Shown one piece after another: positions 1-9,710 of a stretch of 64,000 bases of DNA (position 1 is the first letter of the stretch; each line of letters starts with the position of its first letter). Both the position numbers and the translations under genes were made by a program. The notes beneath the pieces were generated by a model. The model was not told the DNA's origin and made no database searches. It saw only the letters and a program-made list of their open reading frames with translations. The stretch is from Siphonodentalium dalli. Lineage: Eukaryota > Mollusca > Scaphopoda > Gadilida > Siphonodentaliidae. The stretch lies in NCBI GenBank assembly GCA_032622095.1, contig CP136064.1, forward strand, positions 172,802,310 to 172,866,309, given 5' to 3'.

Positions 1-26
1 GAGGTCGATTAATTAGAGCATTACTG
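1..26. repeat. Right end of a TA-flanked foldback MITE (third copy)
   Basis: The first 26 bases match the right terminal inverted repeat of the foldback elements at 6060-6269 and 15301-15513 (GATTAATTAGAGCATTACTG) and are followed by TA at 27-28, the expected target duplication. The rest of the copy is left of the window. Confidence 0.8.
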
Positions 27-1051
27 TAGCTGTCAATAAAGAGGGCAAACGATCGATTCCACTCAGAGCAGACAGTTCCATAGAGATGGCTGAACCATAT
101 GATGTCCATCACAAACACAAAACTGTATGGTACAGGGGGGGGGGGGTTTCCGGGCACGTATGCCGGGGTGGGTGGGTGGTCGATAGGACCAACAAACATT
201 TTTTTCCGCAACTCAAAAATATTTTTCCTGCAATTCTCTTTGACTGTTTTAGAAATGAGTTTGGCTTAAAACACATCTATATGTCAATATTAACATAAAT
301 GACAAATTTCATGATGATCAGACAAACAGTATAGCCTGTAGCCCATGCTAATAGATTGAATTTTGAAATCCAAGATGGCTGCTGACCCCAAAATGACTCG
401 TCAATGTTAACATCCATGACTAATAGTGTGCACATAAATTCATATACAGCTGTTTACAGTGAATTTTCCCCCGCAAATATCTGTTTTAGTGTTAAAAGGG
501 GGGTGGGTGTCCAACAATGGTCGGAAAAAAGTGTCGAAAACGGAAAAAAAAAATTAACGCGGGGGTGGGTGGGTCCCAACAAGGGTCGAAAGTTAAAAAT
601 CAGCATACGTGCCTGCAAATATTTTCCGACTCCGCCGTGTATGGTGTGTAGGAAAGGCAAATAGTTTTTATAGTTTTAGTTCGGATCAGAGAATGGTTGT
701 GTATATTACATGTAGTAGAAGACCGTTTCAAGTGCAAGTAGCAAACACCAAGGTGGTAATTGTGTATAATAGGAGATATTAGTAAGTATAGAGAAGGGCC
801 TGGCAACTCGACTAATTCTTAACAAGAACATTTATACAAGAAATGGTAAAATGTATAAGATTGTTGTGACTAGCTATTATTCAAATATATTTTCCATTAT
901 ATGCCATCTGTTTGGGAACATTTTGTCTTTTTTACTTTTTTTTTATGCTGTATATATGGTGTAATTTTTATTTTATTAAAAGGCAAAGTTAATGAATGAC
1001 AAGTGAATATGATTGATTTCGTTGCATGTCGGTCGTCAGAGAAATACTTAC
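1..1051 (-). other. Myosin intron 6 (incomplete): repeat debris, no exon seen
   Basis: This stretch lies downstream of coding exon 6 and should be intron, because the following switch I residues are not found here. It opens with the end of a MITE (1-26), has a G run at 135-146, and at 480-650 a G/A-rich stretch (GGGGTGGGTG motifs with CCTGCAA nearby) of a type that recurs elsewhere in the window. Small open frames here look random. Confidence 0.6.
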
Positions 1052-1144
1052 GAATCGGGAGGAGTTGTTGTTTCTGACAGTCTTGGCGTTACCATAAGCC
1101 TCAAGTACCGGGTTAGCCTGCACAATCTGGTCTTCAAGTGAACC
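1052..1144 (-). CDS. Myosin heavy chain coding exon 6: into switch I (residues 212-242)
   Basis: Exon of 93 nt, phase 0 at both ends, encoding [20 protein letters not shown] followed by [18 protein letters not shown] is the first part of switch I (family pattern NxNSSRFGK), which closes over ATP. The remaining GK must come from the next exon, which is not in this window. The acceptor is TTCGCAG|GG and the donor TTC|GTAAGT. Confidence 0.95.
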
Positions 1145-4100
1145 CTGCGAATGACGAAGTTAAATAGATCATTAACACGTAAATTCATATGTTGGCAGTT
1201 ATACTGTTCTCGTAATTAAGTGACGCTACCTGTATGATTTACTGAATTTGACACAAACATATACATCTGCGTGATATGGACACGTTGCTAGCCGCATATG
1301 TATTATGCTCATCTATGATGCTGTTAAGAAATTACCTCATGCATACTATAAATTTACTGTAGATACATCGAGTTCTGATTGTCTTCAGCATGGAGCAATA
1401 AAGCGCTTTTCTGGCTGGTCTATTCCTGATATGACAAAAAAATAAAGAACCTCTTCCTCAAGCCTTTGAGACAAATTGAAAATGAAAACAGCAAACAAAA
1501 ATTGCCACGATAATTTTTATTCAGAGTATATAAGGCCCGTATATCGACCTATAGTATACATAGAGTTTCATATTAGTCATGTCGATTTAAATAAACCGAA
1601 TGACATGAATGAGTAATTACCTTCTTGCTACCGGCGGCTTTGTCTTCGGTTTTCTTTTCAGGTGATGCAGCAACCAAAGCGAAGTACATGATAACTTTTT
1701 TCGTGTTCTCAGTCTTTCCAGCACCAGATTCTCCGCTGTGTTAATAAAATCAGAGTATATATTATTATATTATTAGAAGGCATTCACAATCTTCGTATAC
1801 TAGTAATTCCCTTGGCTCGTGTCAACTGAAGACCTACCTTCCCCTAAGATTATTGGCAATTTCATTAAGGAAACTTTTATACTTAGAAAATGTGCTTTAT
1901 CTAAAACATGGGTTGTACACCATATACTAAATAGTCATATGTACGTAACTAACATATTTTCGTTTTTTATTACACTACACGACAATTTTAGTCTCATTAT
2001 TATTTCATTCATATCTTTAACACATGCGCCAAGAAATCTAGACCCGTTCTTGTAAATATCCTTAATCGGTGCCATGGCTGATGACTACTGGAGCCAAGTG
2101 TCACTTAATCCAGAATATTAGCTACCATACAAATTAAAAATCGATCTTCAGTCCTCGCAAGTTGAACACATTTTCATATTTAGTGTCCCAAATCTTTTCA
2201 CCAAGTTATACCCATTAACATCCACTTATCCTAGCTGGGCCATATCAATTCAAGCACTATATATCCACTAGTTAAGCAGTCATGACCACTTTATAGGTTC
2301 GTATTTGTTCCTTGCTATATATGTTCGCTATATAACTGTGTAGTCTTTACCCATTGCGGCTTTTATTTGTAGAATAAATATATTCTAGTATATTCCATCA
2401 TAATCTCCACAATGAATAAATAGTCGTCAAAACTGCTTCGATACTAAACGTGGCTCTCGATAATAATTTATAATGTGGCCAGATGTGGCATTGTTTTTTA
2501 CTGAGCAAAACATGGCTAAATTATGGAAAGAGTTTCATATCCACCCTTATCAACGCGAATGTGATTTACGTTGTTGAAAATTTGTGGGAAATTGCGTGTA
2601 TTCATTGTGTTGCAGTAGTACCCCAAACCATTGTTAGTCTGTCAACGGCATCGTCTGATAATTCGTCTCTGCGAAGTTTTCCATCAATGCGCTCTATATA
2701 AACTTCTAAACGGAGTGAGACACATTTTAATTGAAATGCTGAATCATATGTCCTTTCACATCAACATCAAGCGTATAGTTAGATTTTATACTTACGTAAT
2801 GAGACAGGATTGATTTTCTCTGTCTGCAAATAAAAATTGTATAATTTATTGCTCTCTAACGAAAAAAATAATTTGCCATATCCCTCAAAACAACACACCT
2901 AAACTATATTAATTTCGTATACTCATATAGAGTTTCCTTATCTATTTTCATAAATCATTTGAAATTATAATTCTTTGCTTTTTCTGAAATCGGCAATGCA
3001 TGTTAGCCCAATATTCTACCTGCGATTTATCGATCGATTAGTCAATGCACACGGGCTTAACAAACGCGCCCATTTATTCCACCAACCACTATCAGCCATC
3101 CAGGTCAACAAGATGTGACGTCGGTTCGTGTTTTATTTGGGGTAAAACTCATGACCCAATTGACAGTTACCAATCAACCAACATGATTTAGTGTAATATA
3201 CACGTACTATATGTCAATATTTGACCTGCCATTCGCTGTTCGAGATAAACACCAAGGACAAGTGTGATGGAGATTATGTGTACGTATACGTACATATATA
3301 TTAAAGTGATGTGAAACACCCCGGTCGGGTGATCAAATAGAAATGGAGAATAATCTTCTCCAAGGTAATAATTTTTGTAAATATTATATCCAAATTGACA
3401 AAACACACCATCATTCTTATATATTAATTAAATGCAGTGACCCTCGATGGCGAAATTGTTTTCGTTAGCTTATCGTCGATAGAATCGAGTAGTAAATATT
3501 TACAATTGAGCGTTGTTCAGACGATGTTTTCTATAGAGTGGTACGGTCGATTTTCTTTACATTTTCTGCGATGTAAGTAGATTCTTACATCCCTCCAGTT
3601 GGCATAGCGCCCGCATACTCTCTTATCAGTTTCACGCACCCGAACAAGTACTTAATATGTCTTTAAATGGGATGTTGTAGTTTGTTTACCTTGCAACATG
3701 AACTGGAAAGCGTTGTCGGCGATTGAAAACAAGTGAGGGGGCATCTCAGTCTTTCGCTTTCCCCTGTATTTGTCAATGACGCTCTTGGTGTAGATTGGCA
3801 GTCTTCTGTATGGGTTGACGGCGATACAGAAGAGACCAGAGTATGTCTGACAAATGAGAAAATTGTTGAATATATCAGTCACACTACAAAACTGAATATA
3901 TGCGTGTTTTGTATCATAATAAACACAAGTAATCGAACATGTATAGACATTACGGTCAAAACCTTTTTACATGTCCACCAGTCAGAAAGAGTCGGTAGTG
4001 ATTGTGCAATTCGAATTGTCCGTGGATATATGGGTTAGGTAAGGACATATAGGTATGTTCACACGCTGGCAAAACACTTGTAATTTTGCAGGCAATTCAT

Positions 4101-7100
4101 CCTAGAAAGCCGTAGAGTTCTAGGATGTAAACGACAAAGTACGTATCGCTCTATAACAAACGATACAACATCGAAGACACATATTCTGTACTTCTAACAT
4201 TTATGGTTAAAACGTGCGCAATAGATTCCTGAAGAATTTCACGAATATTTACCAGGCAATTGTGCCACTTGTGTGAACGTATACCGTAACACGTGACACG
4301 CTTGTTCAGATAAAGAGGTTAATTGTGGCAACATAAGTGAGGCATCTTCAGGATTTAGGAACATATAGGCGAAAGTTACACGTATAGCTCTTGAGAACAT
4401 ATCAGTCGATCAAATGAACTTTTACTTTAAACATATTTTAATATATCTATAAAAATATATACACAGGGATCGGGGCACAAGTTACATAACAAGTGGACAA
4501 GCACCACATGGAACAGAAAAGCGTTCTGTGTTAGTCTATTCCTGGTATGGTAGAAATAAAGAGCGTGTATCTGACTTCTGGTGAAAAATTGAAAACGGCT
4601 GGAAAATGGCTGTGACTTTGGTAAGTGTTTTTCAGAGCACATGAGTCCGGGGTATCAATATTTCGTGCATTTATCGACCTATCGTATCCGTCCCTCCAAA
4701 TTACGTAGACAAAATTTGGAGGTTCGAATGAGCCATGTCCGTTTAATGATTCAGGCTGCCTTTCCAAAAAAATTGACATTATTTATATAAATATCTCGTC
4801 AATATACACCCCATCTTCTTCAAAATATTCTCAAATACCACGAATAGCAAATACTATTTAAGAATTCATAATATGCATGTATTCATCCACCGTAATACTA
4901 AATTGTTTGTATTTAATTATTCTTGTTGAAATACGTTGTTGTGCATTTTTAGGGAGCCCATATTCGTGAAAGTTCCAAGAACTTGTCCTCCAATCGCCTG
5001 AACTTATATACTGTTATACGCTGAAAATCTTGTTGTAAAATCTCTACTCAACACGATGGGTGATAATGTGTTGAGCGGTTTGTATTCAACGGTCGAATAA
5101 TAGTACTCAACAATGACAAACCATGATCTGATTCGCGAATTTAACACGTTGATTAACAGTTCTAGGAACAATAACTATATACAAAGCACCGTGCATATAT
5201 AATTATAGTCATTTCGAGATGTTTAATCTACGTTTTAACATTATTTTGGGTCTATAAATGCAATATTGAGATGGGATGAGATGGCAGATAGTATGTATGT
5301 ATGTCGGAACTTCATAAGTTCGTCGCCTCATTAAAGAGTAAACATTTTGAGTTCATAAGTTCATCGCCTCATTAAAGAGTAAACATTCATCGCCTAATTA
5401 AAGAGTAAACATTTTGAGTCAGGCGTTTTAGAGTCCAGACATATGAACTATATGAGTCAAATATATCACAGAATAATTTAAAGGTACTCAATCCGAATTA
5501 GCGCTCGCAAATTACTATTTCCTTGGCTTCGGGGGTAAAAAATATTTGATTAGAGTCGGGGAACCCACCCATCAAAGCTAGGAGTGATCAGATATCGATG
5601 TTTGAAATATATTATTTTAATTTCAGGTGGCCCAGTAAACTGTCGACGAGAAGAACTTATCTGACCAGATAGCGGATGAAGATCGATAACTCTAATATCC
5701 AGTGGCTTTTTTGTGTCAGATATTTGACAACTGGCAAAATTTCGTTGAACAAAACGTTGATAAATAACAGGTTTTGGGCAATTTTATAATATAGTTGACT
5801 GTGGTTAGCATTATTTTTGGGCAATTAATCGATTCTGATAACCGAAGCGGTATTTCATAAAATGTTGTTGTTGTTGTTGTTGGAATCTGATTATATGGGG
5901 ACCGTCGAATCGGATTGAGTACCTTTAATATCTTTCCACAGACTATGTTCGGATAGTATATCGGGAATTTCATCAACGTCCCGGTATTTCCCAATCTGAT
6001 TCGGTCGCTGATCCTGGATATATGATCCAGTTCAGTTTCGAGAATTCTGACAACACATACAGTAATGCTCTAATTAATCGACCCCTTAACCACAGCAGAA
6101 TTATGATTAACTTTTCAGGATTTAGTCGGAAATATGGCTTATTGCCATTCATCGGAAAGTCCCCGAGAGCTTTCCGATGAATGGCAACAAGCCATATTTC
6201 CGACTAAATCCTGAAAAGTTACCCATAATTCTGCTGTGGTTAAGGGGTCGATTAATTAGAGCATTACTCTATTCCTTGCCAACTCCTTTTCTTAACTGAG
6301 AAATCAATCGGTTGTTGAGCTATTTCACTTTCAGTTTTGAGTTAAAATTTTACTCAACTCGTTGTGCAGAAATAGTTTACTCAACGTTTTAGTCAACGTT
6401 GCTAGGGGCCATAAGTGCGCAGCTATTGAGTACTTGAGTAAAATCTTAGTCAACGAGATTTAGAGTGAATACACAAAGAGCTCTTTCCATCAATGTATCA
6501 CATTATTATAATCAATAAATTTGAAAAATGATCAAGGAAATATGGGTTGATACAAAAATCGGACTTGGCACTGAAAGGGTTAAATCAATGGTCGAGCATC
6601 CCAAAACTTTATACTCACGTAAATAAGACCGTTGTGGTATCTGTCCCTGAGACTAGCCAATACACAGGCCTCGTTCAGATATGTCATGTCAGCCATGTCC
6701 TCAATCATCTGGTATTTTGGGGGATTCATTTGCTGGATGTCATCCTTCTTAACTTGCCTTGTCTGTAATAGTATAACACTGTCTGTTGAGTTTAAGAAAT
6801 GGACGTTGACATTGCTTGCGCCACGCCATATAGTATCGGTGAAATTGGTCGTGACATTTTGTGTGGATCGAGAAAGCATTCCAAACATGCCATATAACAA
6901 CTTACATGCATAATCCATGGACCAAAACATAACATTCTTACCTATATTTATACACTCAAATAGCAGATTAAAAGAGCTTTTAGCGTCCGTTTCAAAGATA
7001 TTCTGGTAGCGCGTTGCAAGTTGGACCCAAACAACTTGGGGTCGATCTACTCACCTGAAGCGAATTCAAACAACCATCGTCCTGTATTCAATTTCTTCGG

Positions 7101-8876
7101 CGCGAATGTATGTGTGTGTGTTAATATTCCGCTATGACAATTATATTTTTCATACCCTTTATTCAAACTGATTTTACACGAGAAATATATATATAGTTGT
7201 GTAAAATATAGACAACTTAAACATCGAGTTTTGTGACATAAAAATGTGGATATACACGTATATGTGAAGACAATGCACTTGTTTGCATGTTGTAAAAGGC
7301 AAAGCTTACTAAACCAATACGGTTGCGGTGTATAGGCACATGTTGGAACATAGATCATATAAATGTTTAGCCTACTCTTCCATATTCTTTGCGAACATAA
7401 TTTCCCGCATTAAAGGTACATAAGGCACTTGCCGGGGGATAAATGTGATGAACCATAACAGTTTGTACAACCATCGTCATTAAGAATATGGAATAATAGA
7501 TAGACTATTTTTATTGTTCACAACTCTTCAATGACGTAATGTCGCATGTTAATACCCTTCTCATTTCTCATTCCAATCACCCATAATCATTCACTGGCAA
7601 TTTTGTTAAAATATTTTATTTGTTTTTATTGGGAATAAATATTGTTTACACACAATAAAACAAATCCGAATTGTTGTATAAATATAGAATATACGCATAG
7701 TGTTTCTGAATAACAAATTTAATCCACGAGTGGTGTAAATCGCCAATCCCACGAGTGGATTAAATTTGTTATTCAGAAACACTATGCTTATATTTTGTTT
7801 ATGCCACGATCTTTACAATGCGATGGATAAACACTTTTCCGTTCAAATTGTATGGAGAAAGTTTAATCCACTCTGCGAAGTTTAATCAACAGTAGGCACG
7901 TTTAATCAACAGGTGTTGATTAAATGTAAAATTTAAACAAATGGCTTTATTTATATAGTAAGATATGCGATCGTGGTATAAACATTACGGTCACAGCGCC
8001 AGTCATTTTAGCATTAAACAGTTGATTAAATATAATCAAATCATGAAAGTCGACATTAAAATAAAGGCCAAAGTAATGAAAAATATTCCAGAAAGCAGAT
8101 TTTTTAACAAAAAGCGTTTAATTTGTAATTGAATTTGGCTGTTTTTCACTGTAATAGTAGTGTTTGCATAACAATGCTTTCAACGTGCGAAATATTGTTA
8201 CTAGACAGTCGTCAATATTATATATACCTTTATTGTCCTCCAGTATGTGAAAAGTACCTTTATTATTTTTGACATTTACCAAATACGGGTACCTTAAATT
8301 ATATATATCCCATTACTCGTGTAATGTATGGGGAAATGTGTATGTATGTTACTCAATCTTTGACATCGGTTCACTCAAGCTCCACGCAGAGTTCAGTCCC
8401 CTCCGCAGGACTTACCGCTGCCAGGACCTGCACATAATGTGAAGAAATCGCACATTTATTTATTTGAGACTTGTGTAGGTTACAATTCATTCTGCATTAT
8501 TCTGAGAAACAAAACTGTCCATATTCATTTGGATATTGTCTAGATCAAGCTAGAATTAATTGTAACTGACAAAACACTTAAATAAAAAATGTTAGATTTA
8601 ATTATGAAAAAACACATACGAGCAGCGGTCAGACATATATCGTACCGAGGGGACTGAACTCTGCTTTGCAGTTTGCGGTTCACTCACCTCCTGCTTTATA
8701 GTTTTAACTTCACACATGTCGCCCTTTGTGCTCTGGAGCTCGGCGTGGATGAACCCTTCTTTATCATCTGGACACCAACAATCCTTCTTGCCATCGAATG
8801 GCTTAGCCTCTTGGAGAAGCTTCTTCCTGTCAACAGCCAGATACTTGAAATCTGGGTCATTGACTAAAGCCTGCAT
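1052..8876 (-). CDS. Muscle myosin heavy chain gene, 5' coding part (six exons, incomplete)
   Basis: Class II myosin heavy chain, the ATP-driven motor of muscle thick filaments. Coding exons, in reading order: 8876-8688, 6762-6619, 3846-3690, 2823-2796, 1735-1621 and 1144-1052. All junctions are GT-AG and the frame is kept throughout, giving 242 residues: N-terminal SH3-like region (about 30-80), start of the motor head with [10 protein letters not shown] (about 122-131), P-loop GESGAGKT (174-181), loop 1 (about 193-215), and switch I beginning NNNSSRF at the last exon end. A full heavy chain has about 1,940 residues, so most of the gene lies left of position 1. The sequence resembles scallop-type molluscan muscle myosin. 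No frameshift or stop is seen, so this looks functional. Isoform (striated, smooth or catch) cannot be told from this part. Confidence 0.96.
1145..1620 (-). other. Myosin intron 5
   Basis: A 476-bp intron between coding exons 5 and 6. From about 1400 rightwards it holds part of a dispersed repeat also present at 4530-4755 (shared phrases: TCTATTCCTG followed by AATAAAGA, and TCGACCTAT). Since the flanking exon junction lies in loop 1, this is where an alternative loop-1 exon might be expected; none was recognised. Confidence 0.7.
1621..1735 (-). CDS. Myosin heavy chain coding exon 5: P-loop and loop 1 (residues 174-211)
   Basis: Exon of 115 nt. The first base completes the Thr codon, then the reading is [20 protein letters not shown], the Walker A P-loop that binds the ATP phosphates, followed by a lysine-rich loop 1 ([15 protein letters not shown]). 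The acceptor is AACACAG|C and the donor AAG|GTAATT, leaving phase 0. Loop 1 is a surface loop known in scallop to differ between catch and striated isoforms by alternative splicing. Only one version is visible here. Confidence 0.96.
1736..2795 (-). other. Myosin intron 4
   Basis: A 1,060-bp AT-rich intron between the 28-nt exon 4 and the P-loop exon. I see no repeat ends, no second P-loop exon and no credible coding segment in it. Confidence 0.7.
2796..2823 (-). CDS. Myosin heavy chain coding exon 4 (28-nt mini-exon, residues 164-173)
   Basis: Very short exon (28 nt) that completes a split Asp codon and encodes RENQSCLI plus two bases of Thr, the segment directly before the P-loop. It has acceptor TTTGCAG|ACA and donor TTAC|GTAAGT. 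A 28-nt exon at this place is typical of muscle myosin genes in animals. Without it the frame between exons 3 and 5 is lost, so it must be constitutive. Too short to be seen by length-based gene finding. Confidence 0.95.
2824..3689 (-). other. Myosin intron 3
   Basis: An 866-bp intron. Its right part (about 3298-3667) is a dispersed repeat copy described separately; the left part shows nothing recognisable. Confidence 0.7.
3298..3667 (+). repeat. Dispersed ~370-bp repeat, copy 1
   Basis: Starts TTAAAGTGATGTGAAACACC and ends near ATATGTCTTTAAA. Diverged copies occur at 34688-35065 (minus) and 36018-36375 (plus). Shared internal phrases include TTCTTATATATTAATTAAATG, GTAAATATTTACAATT and TTCAGACGATG. 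The ends are CTTTAAAG-like and inverted, so it may be a non-autonomous DNA transposon. It sits in myosin intron 3. Confidence 0.8.
3690..3846 (-). CDS. Myosin heavy chain coding exon 3 (residues 112-163)
   Basis: Exon of 157 nt (phase 0 in, phase 1 out). It encodes [20 protein letters not shown], followed by [21 protein letters not shown] and ends FQFMLQ plus the first base of an Asp codon. This is one of the most conserved motor-head stretches. The acceptor is TTTGTCAG|ACA and the donor CAAG|GTAAAC. A dispersed repeat copy ends only about 20 bp downstream of the donor (at 3667). Confidence 0.96.
4425..4490 (-). repeat. LINE 3' tail, ATAAATATGTTTAAAC family
   Basis: On the minus strand this reads AACTTGTGCCCCGATCCCTG, then an AT-rich run, then AAAATATGTTTAAAG. 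The same order (CTTGT, CCC, AATCCC/GTCCC, AATATGTTTAAA) ends the LINE remnant at 50100-50756 and recurs at 16120-16185, 16905-16990 and 39740-39825. Confidence 0.55.
4530..4755. repeat. Dispersed repeat shared with 1400-1600
   Basis: Diverged copy of the sequence in myosin intron 5. Common landmarks in the same order are TCTATTCCTG, AATAAAGA, AAATTGAAAA, TCGACCTAT and ATGTCxxTTTAA. Class unknown. Confidence 0.55.
5285..5420 (+). repeat. Short imperfect tandem repeat (TCATCGCCTCATTAAAGAG)
   Basis: Three consecutive units share CGCCTCATTAAAGAGTAAAC (the last has CCTAATT). Unit spacing is uneven because some units lack the TTTTGAGTTCATAAG part. A GTAT microsatellite precedes it. Confidence 0.8.
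5482..5924. mobile_element. MITE with TTAA target duplication, in myosin intron 2
   Basis: Terminal inverted repeats AGGTACTCAATCCGA and TCGGATTGAGTACCT are flanked on both sides by TTAA (5478-5481 and 5925-5928). The 443-bp body has no coding capacity and includes a (TTG)n run at 5863-5882. TTAA duplication points to piggyBac-type mobilisation, but the ends do not begin CCC as in the other TTAA elements here, so the family is uncertain. Confidence 0.65.
6060..6269. mobile_element. Foldback MITE, TA target duplication (copy 1)
   Basis: About 210 bp, nearly all of it two inverted arms of about 100 nt (ends CAGTAATGCTCTAATTAATC, inner ends TCATCGGAAAG / CTTTCCGATGA) around a roughly 10-nt centre. 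It is flanked by TA at 6058-6059 and 6270-6271. A second copy is at 15301-15513 and a third end is at 1-26. TA duplication fits Tc1/mariner-type mobilisation. Arms are almost identical, so insertion is probably recent. Lies in myosin intron 2. Confidence 0.85.
6619..6762 (-). CDS. Myosin heavy chain coding exon 2 (residues 64-111)
   Basis: Exon of 144 nt, phase 0 at both ends. It encodes [17 protein letters not shown], then the [10 protein letters not shown] segment and ends in NGLIY, completing the SH3-like subdomain and entering the motor. The acceptor is ATTACAG|ACA and the donor TAC|GTGAGT. In Drosophila Mhc the equivalent exon (3a/3b) exists as alternative versions. I did not find a second version in the neighbouring introns here. 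Confidence 0.95.
7689..7795. repeat. Foldback: 46-nt arms around a 15-nt centre
   Basis: The left arm ends ...AATCCACGAGTGG and the right arm starts CCACGAGTGGATT..., both including GTTTCTGAATAACAAATTT or its complement. Arms are nearly perfect. Further TTTAATC(C/A)AC motifs repeat just to the right (7860-7925). Probably part of a MITE. Confidence 0.75.
7797..7985. mobile_element. Possible MITE with inverted ends TTTATGCCACGATC
   Basis: GTTTATGCCACGATC at about 7797-7811 and its inverted counterpart GATCGTGGTATAAAC at about 7969-7983 bound roughly 185 bp containing several TTTAATCAAC repeats. No target duplication was confirmed. Confidence 0.4.
8416..8427 (-). other. Candidate 12-nt in-frame micro-exon in myosin intron 1
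   Basis: On the minus strand a good acceptor (pyrimidine-rich TTTCTTCACATTATGTGCAG) is followed by GTCCTGGCAGCG and a consensus donor GTAAGT. The 12 nt are in frame with exon 1 (phase 0) and would insert Val-Leu-Ala-Ala between residues 63 and 64, in the variable turn before TRQVKKDD. The direct exon 1-exon 2 join already aligns well with known myosins, so inclusion would be optional. The splice signals are seen; use of the exon is inference. Confidence 0.3.
8688..8876 (-). CDS. Myosin heavy chain coding exon 1 (residues 1-63)
   Basis: Begins with ATG at 8876 in a near-ideal Kozak context (GCCACCATG on the minus strand) and reads [20 protein letters not shown], the usual start of a molluscan muscle myosin. 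It continues through the [16 protein letters not shown] segment that opens the SH3-like subdomain. The donor is GAG|GTGAGT with the exon ending at 8688 in phase 0. Length and sequence match the family's first coding exon. The acceptor before it could be the CAG at 8884-8882, which would leave five untranslated bases ahead of the ATG. Confidence 0.95.
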
Positions 8877-9052
8877 GGTGGCTGATTGTGTGTCACGTCA
8901 ACCAATCGAAAAAAGTCCCGGCGACAACCTAGGCCTGGTGGATGCTTGTGATCGGCTGGAAATAGACAAACGTGCAGTTTCAGGTTAAAATAGTTTCAAC
9001 TGCGTTGAGTTTGGTTTATTGGATGTTATCGTCTTTTCAGAGCATAGCAAGA

Positions 9053-9150
9053 TACGATAAGATAAGATAAGGTTTATTGACAAACAAGTCACATTCACAG
9101 GTAGAATAATTTGGATAAACAGACAAACAAACAAGCAAACAAATAGACAG
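9053..9150. repeat. GATAA microsatellite and ACAAACAG-rich tail
   Basis: GATACGATAAGATAAGATAA is followed by GGTTTATTGAC and then repeats of ACAAACA/AGCAAACA. Microsatellite plus TTTATTGAC is the look of the 3' end of a retroposon read in reverse, but no body was recognised. Confidence 0.5.
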
Positions 9151-9626
9151 AACATAAGAGAAAGTATTGATTGATGTTGATTGGTGAAATTAAAAAATAT
9201 ACAACTTGCTTAATGTTCACGTCCAACAGTCATCAGATATAGGATAAGCATTAATGGCCTACAAGGTACTATATCATCAGATACATGAAAGAGGAAATTA
9301 TATATGGTCGCATGAAGTTATATCAGGCTTAAATACTGAGTGACTGATTAAGGGTCTATCTAGCCAGTGATTTAATATAAAAAATTATATAATATAATAT
9401 ACTTCAATATGTGTTATAAGTATCTTGTGGAAAAAGTATGATGCAATATGAGTATAAGCTTAACATTGATGTACCAATGAATGTTGCCCAAGATACATAT
9501 AACACAATTGAAGTATCTGTAAATAAATATAATATACTATTAAATAAACATATCTACCACTTTCCTACTATGACGACGTTGTCAGTATTAATGGTTGAGG
9601 AGAGACCGTGCATAGGATTAACTCAC

Positions 9627-9710
9627 GGTGGCGACACTGCGCGTAGAAAGGTAGAGAGCACGGACTCCCGGTAATCAACTGGAACAGAACCACCTTTCAC
9701 ATTGCTGGAC
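9627..9710 (-). promoter_or_regulatory. Candidate untranslated first exon / promoter zone of the myosin gene
   Basis: About 750 bp upstream of the start codon the minus strand reads GTGTCGCCACC followed by a consensus donor GTGAGT (donor at 9626-9621), in a stretch richer in GC than its surroundings. Muscle myosin genes usually have a short untranslated first exon, and a possible acceptor CAG sits five bases before the ATG (8884-8882). The exon's 5' limit is a guess. No clear TATA box was found. Confidence 0.22.

Larger units (their letters stand above)
3847..6618 (-). other. Myosin intron 2
   Basis: The longest in-window intron (2,772 bp), largely built of repeats: a LINE 3' tail (4425-4490), a dispersed repeat (4530-4755), a short tandem repeat (about 5285-5420), a TTAA-flanked MITE (5482-5924) and a foldback MITE (6060-6269). 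No alternative exon recognised. Confidence 0.7.
6763..8687 (-). other. Myosin intron 1
   Basis: A 1,925-bp intron. It contains a foldback (7689-7795) nested beside a pair of inverted TTTATGCCACGATC-like ends (7797-7985), and two complementary 18-nt stretches (8386-8403 and 8647-8664) bracketing the micro-exon candidate. Otherwise AT-rich and featureless. Confidence 0.7.

Noticed and set aside
1..1051. Next myosin exon (GKFIRIHF-type, finishing switch I)
   Set aside because: Searched on the minus strand in all frames; no matching segment with splice sites is present, so it must lie left of the window.
6632..6913. Plus-strand 93-codon frame over myosin exon 2, and similar plus-strand frames at 3733-4038 and 8673-8988
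   Set aside because: Antisense shadows of confirmed myosin exons and flanking intron.
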